Assembly: GCA_964410215.1 (NCBI GenBank) | Contig: CAYPHA010000059.1 | Location: 1-29,663 of the forward strand | Direction of reading: 5' to 3' | DNA: 29,663 nt | DNA from: CAYPHA01 sp964410215 | Lineage (GTDB): Bacteria; Calditrichota; Calditrichia; Calditrichales; CAYPHA01 | Shown here: piece after piece, positions 8,528 through 16,546 of the stretch | How positions within the stretch are numbered: position 1 is the first letter of the stretch | How the letters are laid out: the number at the start of each line of letters is the position of its first letter | The notes under the pieces: model-generated | What the model saw: only the letters and a program-made list of their open reading frames with translations | Database searches by the model: none | What the model was told of the DNA's origin: nothing | Program-made: the position numbers and the translations under genes

Positions 8528-8592
8528 GATTACATCCGGTTTAATAGTGGAACGGTGTTCCCGTGGCGAAAGCCCCCCGGCCGGGGAAACCG

Positions 8593-9696
8593 TCAGTTAT
8601 GGTCCATCTGTTCGATAATACCGCCGCCCAGAACGCGCTCTTCATCATAAAAGACGACCGACTGGCCGGGTGTGACGGCTTCCTTCGGATTATCGAAGCG
8701 GACATGAATATTGCCGTCGCCATTGGAATAAACGGTTCCCGGGCTGCCCGTGTCATTGTAGCGGATTTTAATGTGCGCCCGCACGCCCCCGGAGGCATTC
8801 GCAATACTGACAAAGTTTACGGATGTTGCTGTCAGGCCTTCGGAAAACAGGTCCTTTTTTTCGCCGATAATCACTTCATTCTTTTTCGGATCCGTATCGA
8901 TGACGTACATCGGTTTTCCGAAGCCGGTACCGATGCCCCTGCGCTGACCGATTGTAAAAAAGGGGAATCCCTTGTGGGAACCAATGACCGAGCCGGACGT
9001 ATCGACCAGTTTCCCACCTTTTATCTTATCTTCAAGATCGGGGACTGCTTTTTTCAGAAAGCGGTGATAATCCTTGTCCGGTACGAAGCAGATTTCCATG
9101 CTCTCTTTCTTTTCGGCCGTCCGCAAACCGTTTTCCCGGGCAATTTCCCGCACCTGCGGCTTGGTCAGACCGCCCAGAGGAAACAGGGTACGGGCAAGGT
9201 TTTCCTGTTTGATGCCCCAGAGGGCATAGGACTGGTCTTTTTTAGGATCGGTCGCCCGCAGCAACTCATAGCGGCCGGACGTGTCATTATAGCGAATGCG
9301 GGCATAGTGCCCGGTGGCGATAAAACCGGCGCCCAGTTCCCCGGCTTTTTCGATCAGCGTTTCCCACTTGATCCTGATATTACATTGCACACAGGGATTG
9401 GGTGTCCGACCGGCGAGGTATTCGTCCACAAAATTATTGACAACGTTATCCTCAAATTCACGACTGAAATTAAGAACGTAATGCGGAATACCCAGTCTGG
9501 CACAGACCATACGGGCGTCGTTGATGGAATCCAGGGAACAGCAGCCACTTTCGTGGTTGATGTTTCCGCCGACGGTCTGGTAGTCCCATAATTTCATGGT
9601 GATACCGATACACTCATAGCCCTCCTTCTGCAGCAGCAGGGCGGCTACGGAGCTGTCCACGCCGCCACTCATGGCGACGACAACGGTTTTATTCAT
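8593..9696 (-). CDS. mnmA: tRNA-specific 2-thiouridylase MnmA
   Basis: Makes the 2-thio group of U34 in tRNAs for Lys, Glu and Gln, using ATP and a relayed persulfide. The N-terminal PP-loop is VAMSGGVDSSVAALLL. The two cysteines of the catalytic pair are in RTPNPCVQCN and MEICFVPDKD. The C-terminal beta-barrel includes TIGQRRGIGTGFGKPMYVI. The frame is open 25 codons further upstream, but the conserved protein starts at MNKTVVVAMSGG, so I use the ATG at 9696 (367 residues, the family length). It begins 4 bases after the stop of the RsbW-like ATPase gene, so the two are probably cotranscribed. Confidence 0.97.
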   Translation of the reverse strand: MNKTVVVAMSGGVDSSVAALLLQKEGYECIGITMKLWDYQTVGGNINHESGCCSLDSINDARMVCARLGIPHYVLNFSREFEDNVVNNFVDEYLAGRTPNPCVQCNIRIKWETLIEKAGELGAGFIATGHYARIRYNDTSGRYELLRATDPKKDQSYALWGIKQENLARTLFPLGGLTKPQVREIARENGLRTAEKKESMEICFVPDKDYHRFLKKAVPDLEDKIKGGKLVDTSGSVIGSHKGFPFFTIGQRRGIGTGFGKPMYVIDTDPKKNEVIIGEKKDLFSEGLTATSVNFVSIANASGGVRAHIKIRYNDTGSPGTVYSNGDGNIHVRFDNPKEAVTPGQSVVFYDEERVLGGGIIEQMDHN

Positions 9697-9700
9697 AGTC

Positions 9701-10129
9701 TTAATGTTGATTACGAAATTTTGTGATAGTGATTTCCGTTCCGGTTTCCGTGATTTTAAACGTGAGATCATCCATCAGTGCCTTAACCAGGTAGAGTCCG
9801 CGGCCGCTGTCTGCGAGAAGGTTTTCAGGGTCCAGCGGGTTTTTCAGTTGTTCCGGATTAAAACCCGGTCCTTCATCTTTTATCGTAATCGATAGTTTTT
9901 TATGATCTAAATCAAACGTGACCGTTACATTTTTTGTAATATCATCATTGTTGCCATGATGAATGGCGTTGTTTACCAGTTCGGTTAAGGAGATGGATAA
10001 ATCGTCAATAGTCGACTCGTTAAATCCCGCTTCGCGGGCAATTTTTACGGATAGAGATTCCACCTTCTCCAGGTAGTCAATGCTGCTGGGGAAGGTAAAT
10101 GTTTTTTTGTTTCCGGTCGACGCGTTCAT
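9701..10129 (-). CDS. RsbW/SpoIIAB-type GHKL ATPase (anti-sigma-factor-like serine kinase)
   Basis: 142 residues, cytoplasmic. It has the compact HATPase_c_2 fold: N-box TELVNNAIHHGN at 49-60, G1 box KDEGPGFNP at 84-92, and G2 box DSGRGLYLVKALMDD at 107-121. Members of this family either hold a sigma factor and phosphorylate a STAS anti-anti-sigma partner, or act in partner-switching that controls other outputs. No sigma factor, STAS protein or PP2C phosphatase is nearby, so the partner is unknown. It lies 4 bases ahead of mnmA, probably by operon convenience. Its start region faces an inverted repeat at 10164-10201 that may be an operator. Confidence 0.9.
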   Translation of the reverse strand: MNASTGNKKTFTFPSSIDYLEKVESLSVKIAREAGFNESTIDDLSISLTELVNNAIHHGNNDDITKNVTVTFDLDHKKLSITIKDEGPGFNPEQLKNPLDPENLLADSGRGLYLVKALMDDLTFKITETGTEITITKFRNQH

Positions 10130-10163
10130 TAATAATCTCCAAAATTTCGAATTTAGAGAAGTG

Positions 10164-10201
10164 CCTGATGAATGTCAAACGAATAGGACATTCATTTCAG
10201 G
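10164..10201. repeat. Inverted repeat in a divergent promoter region
   Basis: Arms cctga-tgaatgtc and gacattca-tt-tcagg, 13 paired bases with a 2-base bulge and a 10-base loop. It lies between the leftward ATPase gene (start 10129) and the rightward VanZ-like gene (start 10296). The position suggests an operator; a T-rich tract to its right would also allow an attenuator on rightward transcripts. Confidence 0.55.
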
Positions 10202-10295
10202 CTGTAGTTTTTATTTTGTAACTATTTTTGAACTTTTTTATTCTAAAAGAATACATAAAAGGAATGAGAAATCAAAAACTTCGAACGGAGAACCT

Positions 10296-10673
10296 GTGAT
10301 ACAGATAATAAATGCGCATTTTCCCTGGATACTGATGATGCTGATCATTTCGTTTCAATCTTCCATGTCAAATATAAAATTACCGGACCTTGGCGTTCAG
10401 TTTGTTGATAAGGTTATGCATCTAATAGTTTTCGGCATATTGGGATGGTTGATTGCCAGGGGGATGTACAAGACCAACCTGACTTTTATAAACCGGCACT
10501 TTCTTCTATTCACACTTTTAATCGGCGGGCTGTTCGGACTGGTTGATGAATGGCATCAGTCGATGGTACCCGGTCGTATGGCCGATATTACGGACTGGCT
10601 TGCCGATATGACGGGTATCATGCTGTTTGGTTTGTATTACAAGTACAAAATCAGAAAAACAGCCCGCACCTGA
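10296..10673 (+). CDS. VanZ-family membrane protein
   Basis: 125 residues, about four membrane helices. It carries the VanZ-like (PF04892) marks: a DKVMHLIVFGILGW helix at 38-51 and the conserved loop VDEWHQSMVPGRMADITDWL at 83-102. VanZ itself gives low teicoplanin resistance, but most family members have no known function. I chose the GTG at 10296 because GGAG lies 5 bases upstream; the longer frame back to 10080 would run into the divergent ATPase gene and its extra residues look non-coding. A possible promoter, TTGAAC with a weak -10, lies in the T-rich tract near 10228-10257. The hydrolase gene follows after 44 bases. Confidence 0.85.
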   Translation: MIQIINAHFPWILMMLIISFQSSMSNIKLPDLGVQFVDKVMHLIVFGILGWLIARGMYKTNLTFINRHFLLFTLLIGGLFGLVDEWHQSMVPGRMADITDWLADMTGIMLFGLYYKYKIRKTART

Positions 10674-10717
10674 TTGCCGCCCGTTTCTGTTTTTTACATA
10701 CTTCCAGGCGGCCGGGC

Positions 10718-11692
10718 ATGACTTCCCTAAAGACGTTGCATCAAAAGATGGAATCCTCTAAATTTACCCTTCATAAGGAGGTATGGTTGCAAATTATTCT
10801 ATCGATTCTATTTCTGAGTCTTGCCGGGATTGTTGCATTTTTCATTCTGATCAATTACCTGCTGCAGCGTGTATTTCATATTCCGCATATCTCTTACGAA
10901 CGCACGCCGGAGATTATGGGCTGGAAAATGAAAGATCACCGTGTCGTAACGGAACACGGAAAGCGTATCCAGCTCTGGGAGCTTAATCCCGGTTCGGAAA
11001 AACCGCCTTTGTTATTTACACACGGGTGGGCCAACGCGTCTGACTGTTTTTTCGGTATCGTACCGGTTTTCCTGGAAAACTGGAATGTTTTTCTTTTGAA
11101 CACGCGTAATCATGGTGACAGCGAGGATGATAAATATGCTTCCATCCTGCAGTACCGCCGGGATATCCAGGCTGCCAGTGATTTTATTGTTAGTCAGCCT
11201 TCGGTATACAGCCGGATCTTCCTCATCGGGCACTCACTGGGCGCGGCCGCTTCACTCTATGCTGCGGCAAAAGATGAGCGGGTTGCCGGTGTCGTCAGCA
11301 TCGCCTCCTTCTCCAAAATGGAAAAATTCATGTATCACTGGTTGCGTAACCACCGGTTGCCGAAGGCCCTGATCAGCGGGATGATCCGTTTTATTGAGTT
11401 CCGGGTGGGCGTATCATTTTCCGATATTTCGCCGGATCAAACGATCCAAACCTACAAAGGACCCGTGCTGATTGTTCACGGAACCCATGACCAGACGGTT
11501 CCTTTTAAAGCCCTGCAGGAATTATATAAATCCGCGGATCGCGATAATGTGGAAATTCTGAAACTGAAAGGACATTCACACAGCTCCATGCTTAATGATA
11601 AGCAGGTGGCCATCGATATCGAGCGCTTTTTACGAAAACAGCTTCAAACAACGAATATGAGTCTGGAAGATGATGAAGGATTTACAGTTTAA
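10718..11692 (+). CDS. Membrane-anchored alpha/beta hydrolase
   Basis: About 324 residues. One N-terminal membrane helix (about 24-47) is followed by an alpha/beta hydrolase fold: oxyanion-loop HGWANASD, nucleophile serine in LIGHSLGAAAS (about S173), acid in HGTHDQTVPF (about D258), and histidine in LKGHSHSSML (about 286-288). Substrate unknown; the family includes esterases, thioesterases and acyltransferases. The frame is open further upstream, but that part overlaps the VanZ gene, so I use the ATG at 10718, preceded by AGGCGG. It ends 18 bases before fabH. Cotranscription with fabH and lipA makes a lipid or acyl ester substrate plausible; this is inference. Confidence 0.88.
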   Translation: MTSLKTLHQKMESSKFTLHKEVWLQIILSILFLSLAGIVAFFILINYLLQRVFHIPHISYERTPEIMGWKMKDHRVVTEHGKRIQLWELNPGSEKPPLLFTHGWANASDCFFGIVPVFLENWNVFLLNTRNHGDSEDDKYASILQYRRDIQAASDFIVSQPSVYSRIFLIGHSLGAAASLYAAAKDERVAGVVSIASFSKMEKFMYHWLRNHRLPKALISGMIRFIEFRVGVSFSDISPDQTIQTYKGPVLIVHGTHDQTVPFKALQELYKSADRDNVEILKLKGHSHSSMLNDKQVAIDIERFLRKQLQTTNMSLEDDEGFTV

Positions 11693-11710
11693 CGTATAAA
11701 GGAACATGTG

Positions 11711-12709
11711 ATGCGCAATGCAAAAATCGCAGGAATGGGAAAGTATCTGCCTGAACGCGTGGTGACGAATGTTGACCTTGAAAAGCTGATGGACACATCG
11801 GACGCCTGGATCCGGGAACGCACCGGGATAAGGGAAAGACGTTTTGCGAAACCCGGTGTTGAAACCCCATCCTATATGGGAGCGGAAGCTTCCAGGCAGG
11901 CCCTGGAAATGGCCGGCATGAAAATAACCGATATAGATTTTATCATATTCGCAACGCTGAGTCCGGATTTCGTGTTTCCCGGTTCAGGCTGTATCATGCA
12001 GGAACATCTGGAACATTACGGCATTGGCGCACTGGACGTTCGTAATCAGTGCAGCGGTTTTATCTACAGCCTCAGTATCGCGGATCAGTTTATAAAAACC
12101 GGCGTTTATAACAATATACTGGTGGTGGGGAGTGAAGTGCACAGTACCGGGCTGGATCTCAGCACGCGGGGCCGGGATGTGGCGGTCTTATTCGGTGACG
12201 GAGCCGGTGCGGTGGTTTTAACGGGAACGGAGGAGGAGGACAGGGGAATCCTGACCAGCCACCTCCATGCGGACGGCCGCTATGCCAAAGAATTATGGGC
12301 GGAAGATCCTGGAAGTGCCAAAGCGGAGCGCCTGAATGTGCAGATGATTGAAGACGGAACCATTTATCCCAAAATGAACGGCCGTTATGTATTTAAAAAC
12401 GCCGTTGTGCGCTTCGTGGAAGTGATACACGAAGCCCTGGCTGCGACAGGTTTCAGTAAAGATGATATCGATCTTGTTATTCCGCACCAGGCTAATGACC
12501 GTATCACGGAAACCGTACAGGTTAAACTGGAACTGCCTCCGGAAAAAGTCTACAGCAATATCAGGAAATATGGGAATACGACGGCCGCTTCCATACCGAT
12601 TGCCATGTGTGATGCCCGGGACGAAGGCCTGATCGGGGACGGCAGCCTGCTCTGCCTGGCAGCCTTCGGCAGCGGGTTTACCTGGGCCTCCAGCCTGATC
12701 CGCCTGTAA
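11711..12709 (+). CDS. fabH: Beta-ketoacyl-ACP synthase III (FabH)
   Basis: Starts type II fatty-acid synthesis by condensing acetyl-CoA (or a branched acyl-CoA) with malonyl-ACP. At 332 residues it is normal. The Cys-His-Asn triad is all present: C114 in RNQCSGFIYSL, H259 in IPHQAND, N289 in KYGNTTAAS. The N-terminal DAWIRERTGIRERR block is typical. The start at ATG 11711 has AAAGGA 7 bases upstream; a GTG codon directly before it is less likely. It lies 18 bases after the hydrolase gene and just ahead of lipA, which uses octanoyl groups derived from the same pathway. Confidence 0.95.
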   Translation: MRNAKIAGMGKYLPERVVTNVDLEKLMDTSDAWIRERTGIRERRFAKPGVETPSYMGAEASRQALEMAGMKITDIDFIIFATLSPDFVFPGSGCIMQEHLEHYGIGALDVRNQCSGFIYSLSIADQFIKTGVYNNILVVGSEVHSTGLDLSTRGRDVAVLFGDGAGAVVLTGTEEEDRGILTSHLHADGRYAKELWAEDPGSAKAERLNVQMIEDGTIYPKMNGRYVFKNAVVRFVEVIHEALAATGFSKDDIDLVIPHQANDRITETVQVKLELPPEKVYSNIRKYGNTTAASIPIAMCDARDEGLIGDGSLLCLAAFGSGFTWASSLIRL

Positions 12710-12739
12710 AGGAAATGTCACGAGCACTTTATCGGTTAT

Positions 12740-13687
12740 ATGATATGGACAGATGATGAAACCTTGAGTAAATTTTTAATAAAAGGATATGTTTTGCCTC
12801 CCAAAACCAATATCAATAATCGTAAAAAAAATACAGCGCTGCGCCGTCCTGAATGGTTGAAAGTACGTCTGGGAAATAACCGGCAGTTCACAGAGGTGCG
12901 GGAGCTGGTCAAGGATCAGCGGCTGCATACGGTGTGTGAAAGCGCCCGCTGCCCGAACCTGGGTGAGTGCTGGAGCCGCCGGACGGCGACGTTCATGATT
13001 CTGGGCGATATCTGTACCCGAAGCTGTACGTTCTGTAATATCGAAGTGCGCAAACCTGTGGAATATGACCTGGAAGAGCCGCAACGGGTTGCCGAGGCCG
13101 TTAAGCGGCTTAAACTGCGGCATGCGGTGATCACGTCCGTTGCCCGGGATGATTTGAGTGATGGCGGAGCCCGGATGTTTGCCGAAACAATCCGACAGAT
13201 CCGGAAACATCAACCGGGGTGCCGTATCGAAGTGCTGATTCCCGATTTTAAAGGCGATTCCAGCGATCTGGATACCGTGCTGGAAGCACGCCCGGATATA
13301 TTGAATCACAACCTGGAAACGGTAGAACGGTTGCAGAAACCGCTGCGGGTACAGGCGACCTATAAACGCTCCCTTTCCGTACTCCAACATGCAAAGGACA
13401 AAGGATTTATCACGAAATCCGGTATTATGGTCGGCGTCGGGGAGGAACGGCACGAAATATCGCAAACCCTGAAGGATCTGCGGGCTGTCGGCTGTGATAT
13501 CCTGACGGTCGGTCAGTATCTGCCGCCGACGAAGCTGCATTATCCGATCCACCGCTATTACCATCCTGATGAATTTGCGGCTATTAAGGAAGAAGCCCTC
13601 GGGATGGGGTTTACACATGTAGAGTCGGGACCGCTTGTGCGCAGCTCTTACCACGCGGACGAACAGCTTCCCCCTGTAAAGGATTAA
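12740..13687 (+). CDS. lipA: Lipoyl synthase
   Basis: Radical SAM enzyme that inserts two sulfurs into octanoyl groups on lipoyl domains. It carries both iron-sulfur sites: the auxiliary cluster motif CESARCPNLGEC (66-77), the SAM motif CTRSCTFC (92-99), and the C-terminal serine in VRSSYHAD that caps the auxiliary cluster. The start is uncertain: ATG 12740 gives 315 residues but lacks a ribosome site, whereas TTG 12794 has AAAAGGA 6 bases upstream and gives 297 residues, still containing all conserved parts. It is the last gene of the VanZ-hydrolase-fabH-lipA set. Its stop overlaps the stop of the convergent gene by four bases (TTAA). Confidence 0.96.
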   Translation: MIWTDDETLSKFLIKGYVLPPKTNINNRKKNTALRRPEWLKVRLGNNRQFTEVRELVKDQRLHTVCESARCPNLGECWSRRTATFMILGDICTRSCTFCNIEVRKPVEYDLEEPQRVAEAVKRLKLRHAVITSVARDDLSDGGARMFAETIRQIRKHQPGCRIEVLIPDFKGDSSDLDTVLEARPDILNHNLETVERLQKPLRVQATYKRSLSVLQHAKDKGFITKSGIMVGVGEERHEISQTLKDLRAVGCDILTVGQYLPPTKLHYPIHRYYHPDEFAAIKEEALGMGFTHVESGPLVRSSYHADEQLPPVKD

Positions 13688-14592
13688 GGGAGCTTAACAC
13701 CCGCTACAGGGACGCGCAAGGCATACAAGGCATTTGTCTCCGTTTCGGTTATATAAAGCGTTTTCATCTCAGCACCGGCAAATTCGAGATTTGTCGGTTT
13801 CTTACCAGGTGCCTCCAAACGCTTCCATATTTTTCCCTCGGGTGAAATGATAAAAATGCTTCCCGATCCAAAATGAGCGACATACAGGTTTCCTTGAACG
13901 TCAAAGGCGATACCGTCAGGATCGCCGCCGGGGAGTTCGATGAAGACTTCCCGGACGACGGTCTCCGGTAATCCCGTAAAACGCAGAATCCGGTTCCTGG
14001 CTGATTCGCAGACATAGAGCTGCTGATCGAGGGGCGAGAAGGCAATACCATTCGGAAAAGCCAGTGAATCGGCTACAAGTTCCAGCGTACTGCTTTTTCC
14101 TGGAAGTCGGAAGAGTCTTCCATCCTTTTTGTCGGCCCCGTAACTTTTGGGATCTGTAAAATAGAGGTTACCCTTTTTGTCAAATGCCAGGTCGTTTGGA
14201 CGGTTCAGTGCGGTATTCGCAAACGAGTCGGCCAGGACTATGGTATTCCCTTCCGGCGAAATGCGTAGAATGGACGGATTGCCGTACTCACAGGCATAAA
14301 TAAACCCCTCCCCGGAAACGGTGAGGCCGTTTGTCTGCTTCATGATGCTGTTGTCCCGGCTGATCAGCGTATCGGAAACGCCCTGGTGATAACGTGTGAT
14401 CCAGCCGCCGTTGCAGTTCGAAAGATAGAGGTATGTGCTGCCATCCCAGGCCGGACCTTCGGGAAAGTCGAGATTTTCAGCGACTTTGTCCCATTCCGGA
14501 TCCCAGTTTTGAAAAGGATTTTTTTGACCGGTGCAGGCCGGAATGACGATCATTAAAATGACTATTACAGAAAGGCGTTGCGAAACGTTCAC
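13684..14592 (-). CDS. SMP-30/gluconolactonase-like beta-propeller, probable lipoprotein
   Basis: About 302 residues. The N-terminus MNVSQRLSVIVILMIVIPAC is a signal sequence with a possible lipobox ending at Cys20, so a lipid-anchored envelope protein is likely. The body is a six-bladed SMP-30/LRE propeller: FPEGPAWDG, RPNDLAFDKKGNLYFTDPKS, FPNGIAFSPLDQQLYVCES, GDPDGIAFDVQGNLYVAHFG. Family members are lactonases or other metal-dependent esterases; the substrate is unknown. The start is GTG at 14592, with GGAGG 5 bases upstream; the frame runs 28 codons further up with no supporting signal. It is convergent with lipA, with overlapping stops and no terminator between them. Confidence 0.85.
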   Translation of the reverse strand: MNVSQRLSVIVILMIVIPACTGQKNPFQNWDPEWDKVAENLDFPEGPAWDGSTYLYLSNCNGGWITRYHQGVSDTLISRDNSIMKQTNGLTVSGEGFIYACEYGNPSILRISPEGNTIVLADSFANTALNRPNDLAFDKKGNLYFTDPKSYGADKKDGRLFRLPGKSSTLELVADSLAFPNGIAFSPLDQQLYVCESARNRILRFTGLPETVVREVFIELPGGDPDGIAFDVQGNLYVAHFGSGSIFIISPEGKIWKRLEAPGKKPTNLEFAGAEMKTLYITETETNALYALRVPVAGVKLP

Positions 14593-14730
14593 GTGGGCCT
14601 CCGGGGAATTATGTAAGTGGTGCGTTTTTAGCGTTTGAAATGTAAAATAGACATGGATTACATACGCAGCAAGCAAAAGGCGTAATGAGAAGGCTGGGAG
14701 GCAGGCCGGCAGGGAAGAAGTGTCCCTTCT

Positions 14731-14910
14731 TCAGTTCAATTCGAGCTCGGTTAAAGCGTTTATCATCTGGCTCAGTTCTTCAGCCTGGGAAAAAAGTATG
14801 GTAAAAAGAAAAGCATCACCCTTCTGTTTGGCCAGTGATGCATGGTTCAGTTTCTGGTAGTACAGGTTCAGGATTTTCTTTTCGTGCATCGTGTCTATCA
14901 TGTGATTCAT
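14731..14910 (-). CDS. Small helical protein of unknown function
   Basis: 59 residues from the ATG at 14910, which has AAGGAGA 6 bases upstream. It is predicted mostly helical (EKKILNLYYQKLNHASLAKQ, then FTILFSQAEELSQMINALTE), amphipathic, with no signal peptide. No family recognised. The strong ribosome site supports a real gene, although the frame is open 30 codons further upstream. It lies between the DUF4397 gene and the SMP-30-like gene, same direction. A 7-bp hairpin (14714-14732) overlaps its stop codon but has no T-run. Confidence 0.6.
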   Translation of the reverse strand: MNHMIDTMHEKKILNLYYQKLNHASLAKQKGDAFLFTILFSQAEELSQMINALTELELN

Positions 14911-15008
14911 TTTCTGTCTCCTTTTTAAAAGGATCCGGCTATATACGTAATAACCGGACCCCGTTATATGAAAATCCCCGCAGGGGAATCTGTTTGTCAA
15001 AGAACCCG

Positions 15009-15031
15009 GCCCGGTCCCGGAAAGACCGGGC
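15009..15031 (-). terminator. Hairpin after the DUF4397 lipoprotein gene
   Basis: Perfect 8-bp stem gcccggtc / gaccgggc with a 7-base loop, 19 bases after the stop of the leftward DUF4397 gene. The following T-run is weak (ttcttt), so it is a probable rather than certain intrinsic terminator. Confidence 0.6.
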
Positions 15032-15050
15032 TGGATTACTAAGATTACCT

Positions 15051-16364
15051 TTATTTATTTAAGATGATTTCAGCTCCCAGCGCTGGTGATTTACCGGCCG
15101 TGGCAAAACCTTTGGCAAATACGGTGTAAATATTACCGTCTGAAAGCGAAATGCCCGGCAGCTCCAGCACAACCGTATCCGTTCCCTGCAGACGTACCTG
15201 CAGATCATAGGTTGCCGCGGGAAGCGGCTCGAAACCGGAATTCTCTTTAAACGCTACGTTGCCGAAAACAACCGATCCGTCAGTTGTCGTTATATCCACA
15301 GCCGGTGCATCCGGAGAAAGATGGATAAAGCGGACATGGGCATTACCTGCATCCGGGTTCGTCAGGTCATCTTCGAAAACAACGGCCCCGATATTCGCGA
15401 CTTCATCAACGGCAAAGATGGAATAATAGGCATTCGTGGCAAAATCGAGATCGGCTTCAATGGCCGTTGTCGACGTGCCTGTTACATTGACTTTAATGTT
15501 TCGCATACCGGAAGGTAAGCCCAGGTAGCCGGTGTCATTCGGGAATTCCAGGTTTGTGCCGGCTACGACATCATCGACCAGCAGATCGACGCCCGGTGCA
15601 TCGGGAGAAGCGTGCACGACCTTGGCCCGTGCGCCGAAGGCCATGTCAACGTAAGCGGATCCTTCGTTGTTATCGACAAATACGCGGGCGCCAAAATCAT
15701 AAGCATCCGCGGCATTTAACGTACCATTGGCAATGACGGTATAATTGGTACCGTTTTCAACGGCAATGGGTGCAAACACCACCACTTCCGCCGTCATGCC
15801 GGCCGGTGTTACGACAAACGTATAGGTTCCGGCATCCACTTCGACATAATCACTGACGTCTTTAAAGCTGCTGTTGGCAAAGACAGCCGGTCCTTCTCCA
15901 TTCGTAAGACGGATATCAACGGCCGGTGCATCCGGTGAGAAATGGGCGAAGCGGACTTTTGCTTTCGAGCTGCTGGTGGTGCGGTCGTCATCGGTTACAA
16001 CAGCATCGAGCATGGCCAGACGGTCGACGGCATACACCGTGTATGATTTATTCTCGTCCAGCGTAAGGTCGGCATCGATAACCACAGGTGTGTTCATACC
16101 GGCCGGCGTGACTTTAACGTTACGTGTACCGGCTGTAATTTCGGCATAACCGGAGCTTTGGATAAATGCCAGATCCGAAATGGCAACGGAACCGTCAATG
16201 GATACATCTACGGCCGGTGCGTCAAAACTGGCATGAATGACCCGGACCTGGGTCGTCGCATCCGATGTCATCGGATTGCTGTCATTCGAATCATCATCAC
16301 AACCCCAGATGACAAACAGTGCAAAAAGAAATAAAACGTTGGATAAACGAAATAAGCGAGACAT
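15051..16364 (-). CDS. Lipoprotein with four DUF4397 repeats
   Basis: 437 residues. A signal peptide ends in the lipobox VIWGC with lipidated Cys22, followed by an acidic tail (DDDSNDSN). The mature protein is four tandem DUF4397 (PF14344) repeats of about 95 residues, each opening with the same motif: VIHASFDAPAVDVSIDG (42), FAHFSPDAPAVDIRL (139), VVHASPDAPGVDLLVDD (249) and FIHLSPDAPAVDITT (346). Repeats 1 and 2 share VTPAGM. Such domains are beta-rich and common on cell surfaces; no activity is known. A perfect AGGAGGT lies 4 bases before the ATG, a near-consensus promoter lies upstream, and a hairpin follows. It is probably a well-expressed single-gene unit. Confidence 0.93.
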   Translation of the reverse strand: MSRLFRLSNVLFLFALFVIWGCDDDSNDSNPMTSDATTQVRVIHASFDAPAVDVSIDGSVAISDLAFIQSSGYAEITAGTRNVKVTPAGMNTPVVIDADLTLDENKSYTVYAVDRLAMLDAVVTDDDRTTSSSKAKVRFAHFSPDAPAVDIRLTNGEGPAVFANSSFKDVSDYVEVDAGTYTFVVTPAGMTAEVVVFAPIAVENGTNYTVIANGTLNAADAYDFGARVFVDNNEGSAYVDMAFGARAKVVHASPDAPGVDLLVDDVVAGTNLEFPNDTGYLGLPSGMRNIKVNVTGTSTTAIEADLDFATNAYYSIFAVDEVANIGAVVFEDDLTNPDAGNAHVRFIHLSPDAPAVDITTTDGSVVFGNVAFKENSGFEPLPAATYDLQVRLQGTDTVVLELPGISLSDGNIYTVFAKGFATAGKSPALGAEIILNK

Positions 16365-16410
16365 GGTACCTCCTGTAAATAAATGTGTTTTTGTTTAACA
16401 AACTGTCGAC

Positions 16411-16439
16411 AATATAAGGACATGTCTATATGATGTCAA
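16411..16439 (-). promoter_or_regulatory. Sigma-70-type promoter of the DUF4397 gene
   Basis: On the minus strand: TTGACA (16434-16439), 17-base spacer, TATATT (16411-16416). The expected start gives a leader of about 40 bases to the ATG at 16364. A TGTCTA/TAGACA motif lies in the spacer. Confidence 0.75.
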
Positions 16440-16503
16440 CATAAAATAGATAAAAAAGTTATTTAATGTCTAGAATAAGCAGACAAGTAGTGTTTACAGG
16501 TAA

Positions 16504-16532
16504 TTGATAATAATAAATATAGGCTGTATAAT
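16504..16532 (+). promoter_or_regulatory. Near-consensus rightward promoter with no annotated gene
   Basis: TTGATA (16504-16509), 17-base spacer, perfect TATAAT (16527-16532). A transcript from here would enter the cyclase-like gene (16622-17617) antisense. The region is very AT-rich, so chance is possible. Confidence 0.45.
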
Positions 16533-16546
16533 TATTTTTTTAAATT

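Noticed and set aside
8575..8586. Perfect ccccgg/ccgggg palindrome between mnmA and panB
   Set aside because: No loop, no T-run and only 12 bases in GC-rich sequence; not convincing as a terminator or operator.
9697..9771. 25-codon N-terminal extension of MnmA
   Set aside because: It overlaps the ATPase gene's end and precedes the conserved MNKTVVVAMSGG start of the family.
10080..10295. Longer open frame upstream of the VanZ-like gene
   Set aside because: It overlaps the start of the divergent ATPase gene, has no ribosome site, and the translated part is unlike VanZ proteins; the GTG at 10296 is well supported.
10550..10717. Upstream extension of the alpha/beta hydrolase frame
   Set aside because: It lies within the VanZ-like coding region in another frame and precedes the signal-anchor helix; no start signal supports it.
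14714..14732. gaagaag/cttcttc hairpin over the stop codon of the 59-residue gene
   Set aside because: Low stability and no T-run; not called as a terminator.
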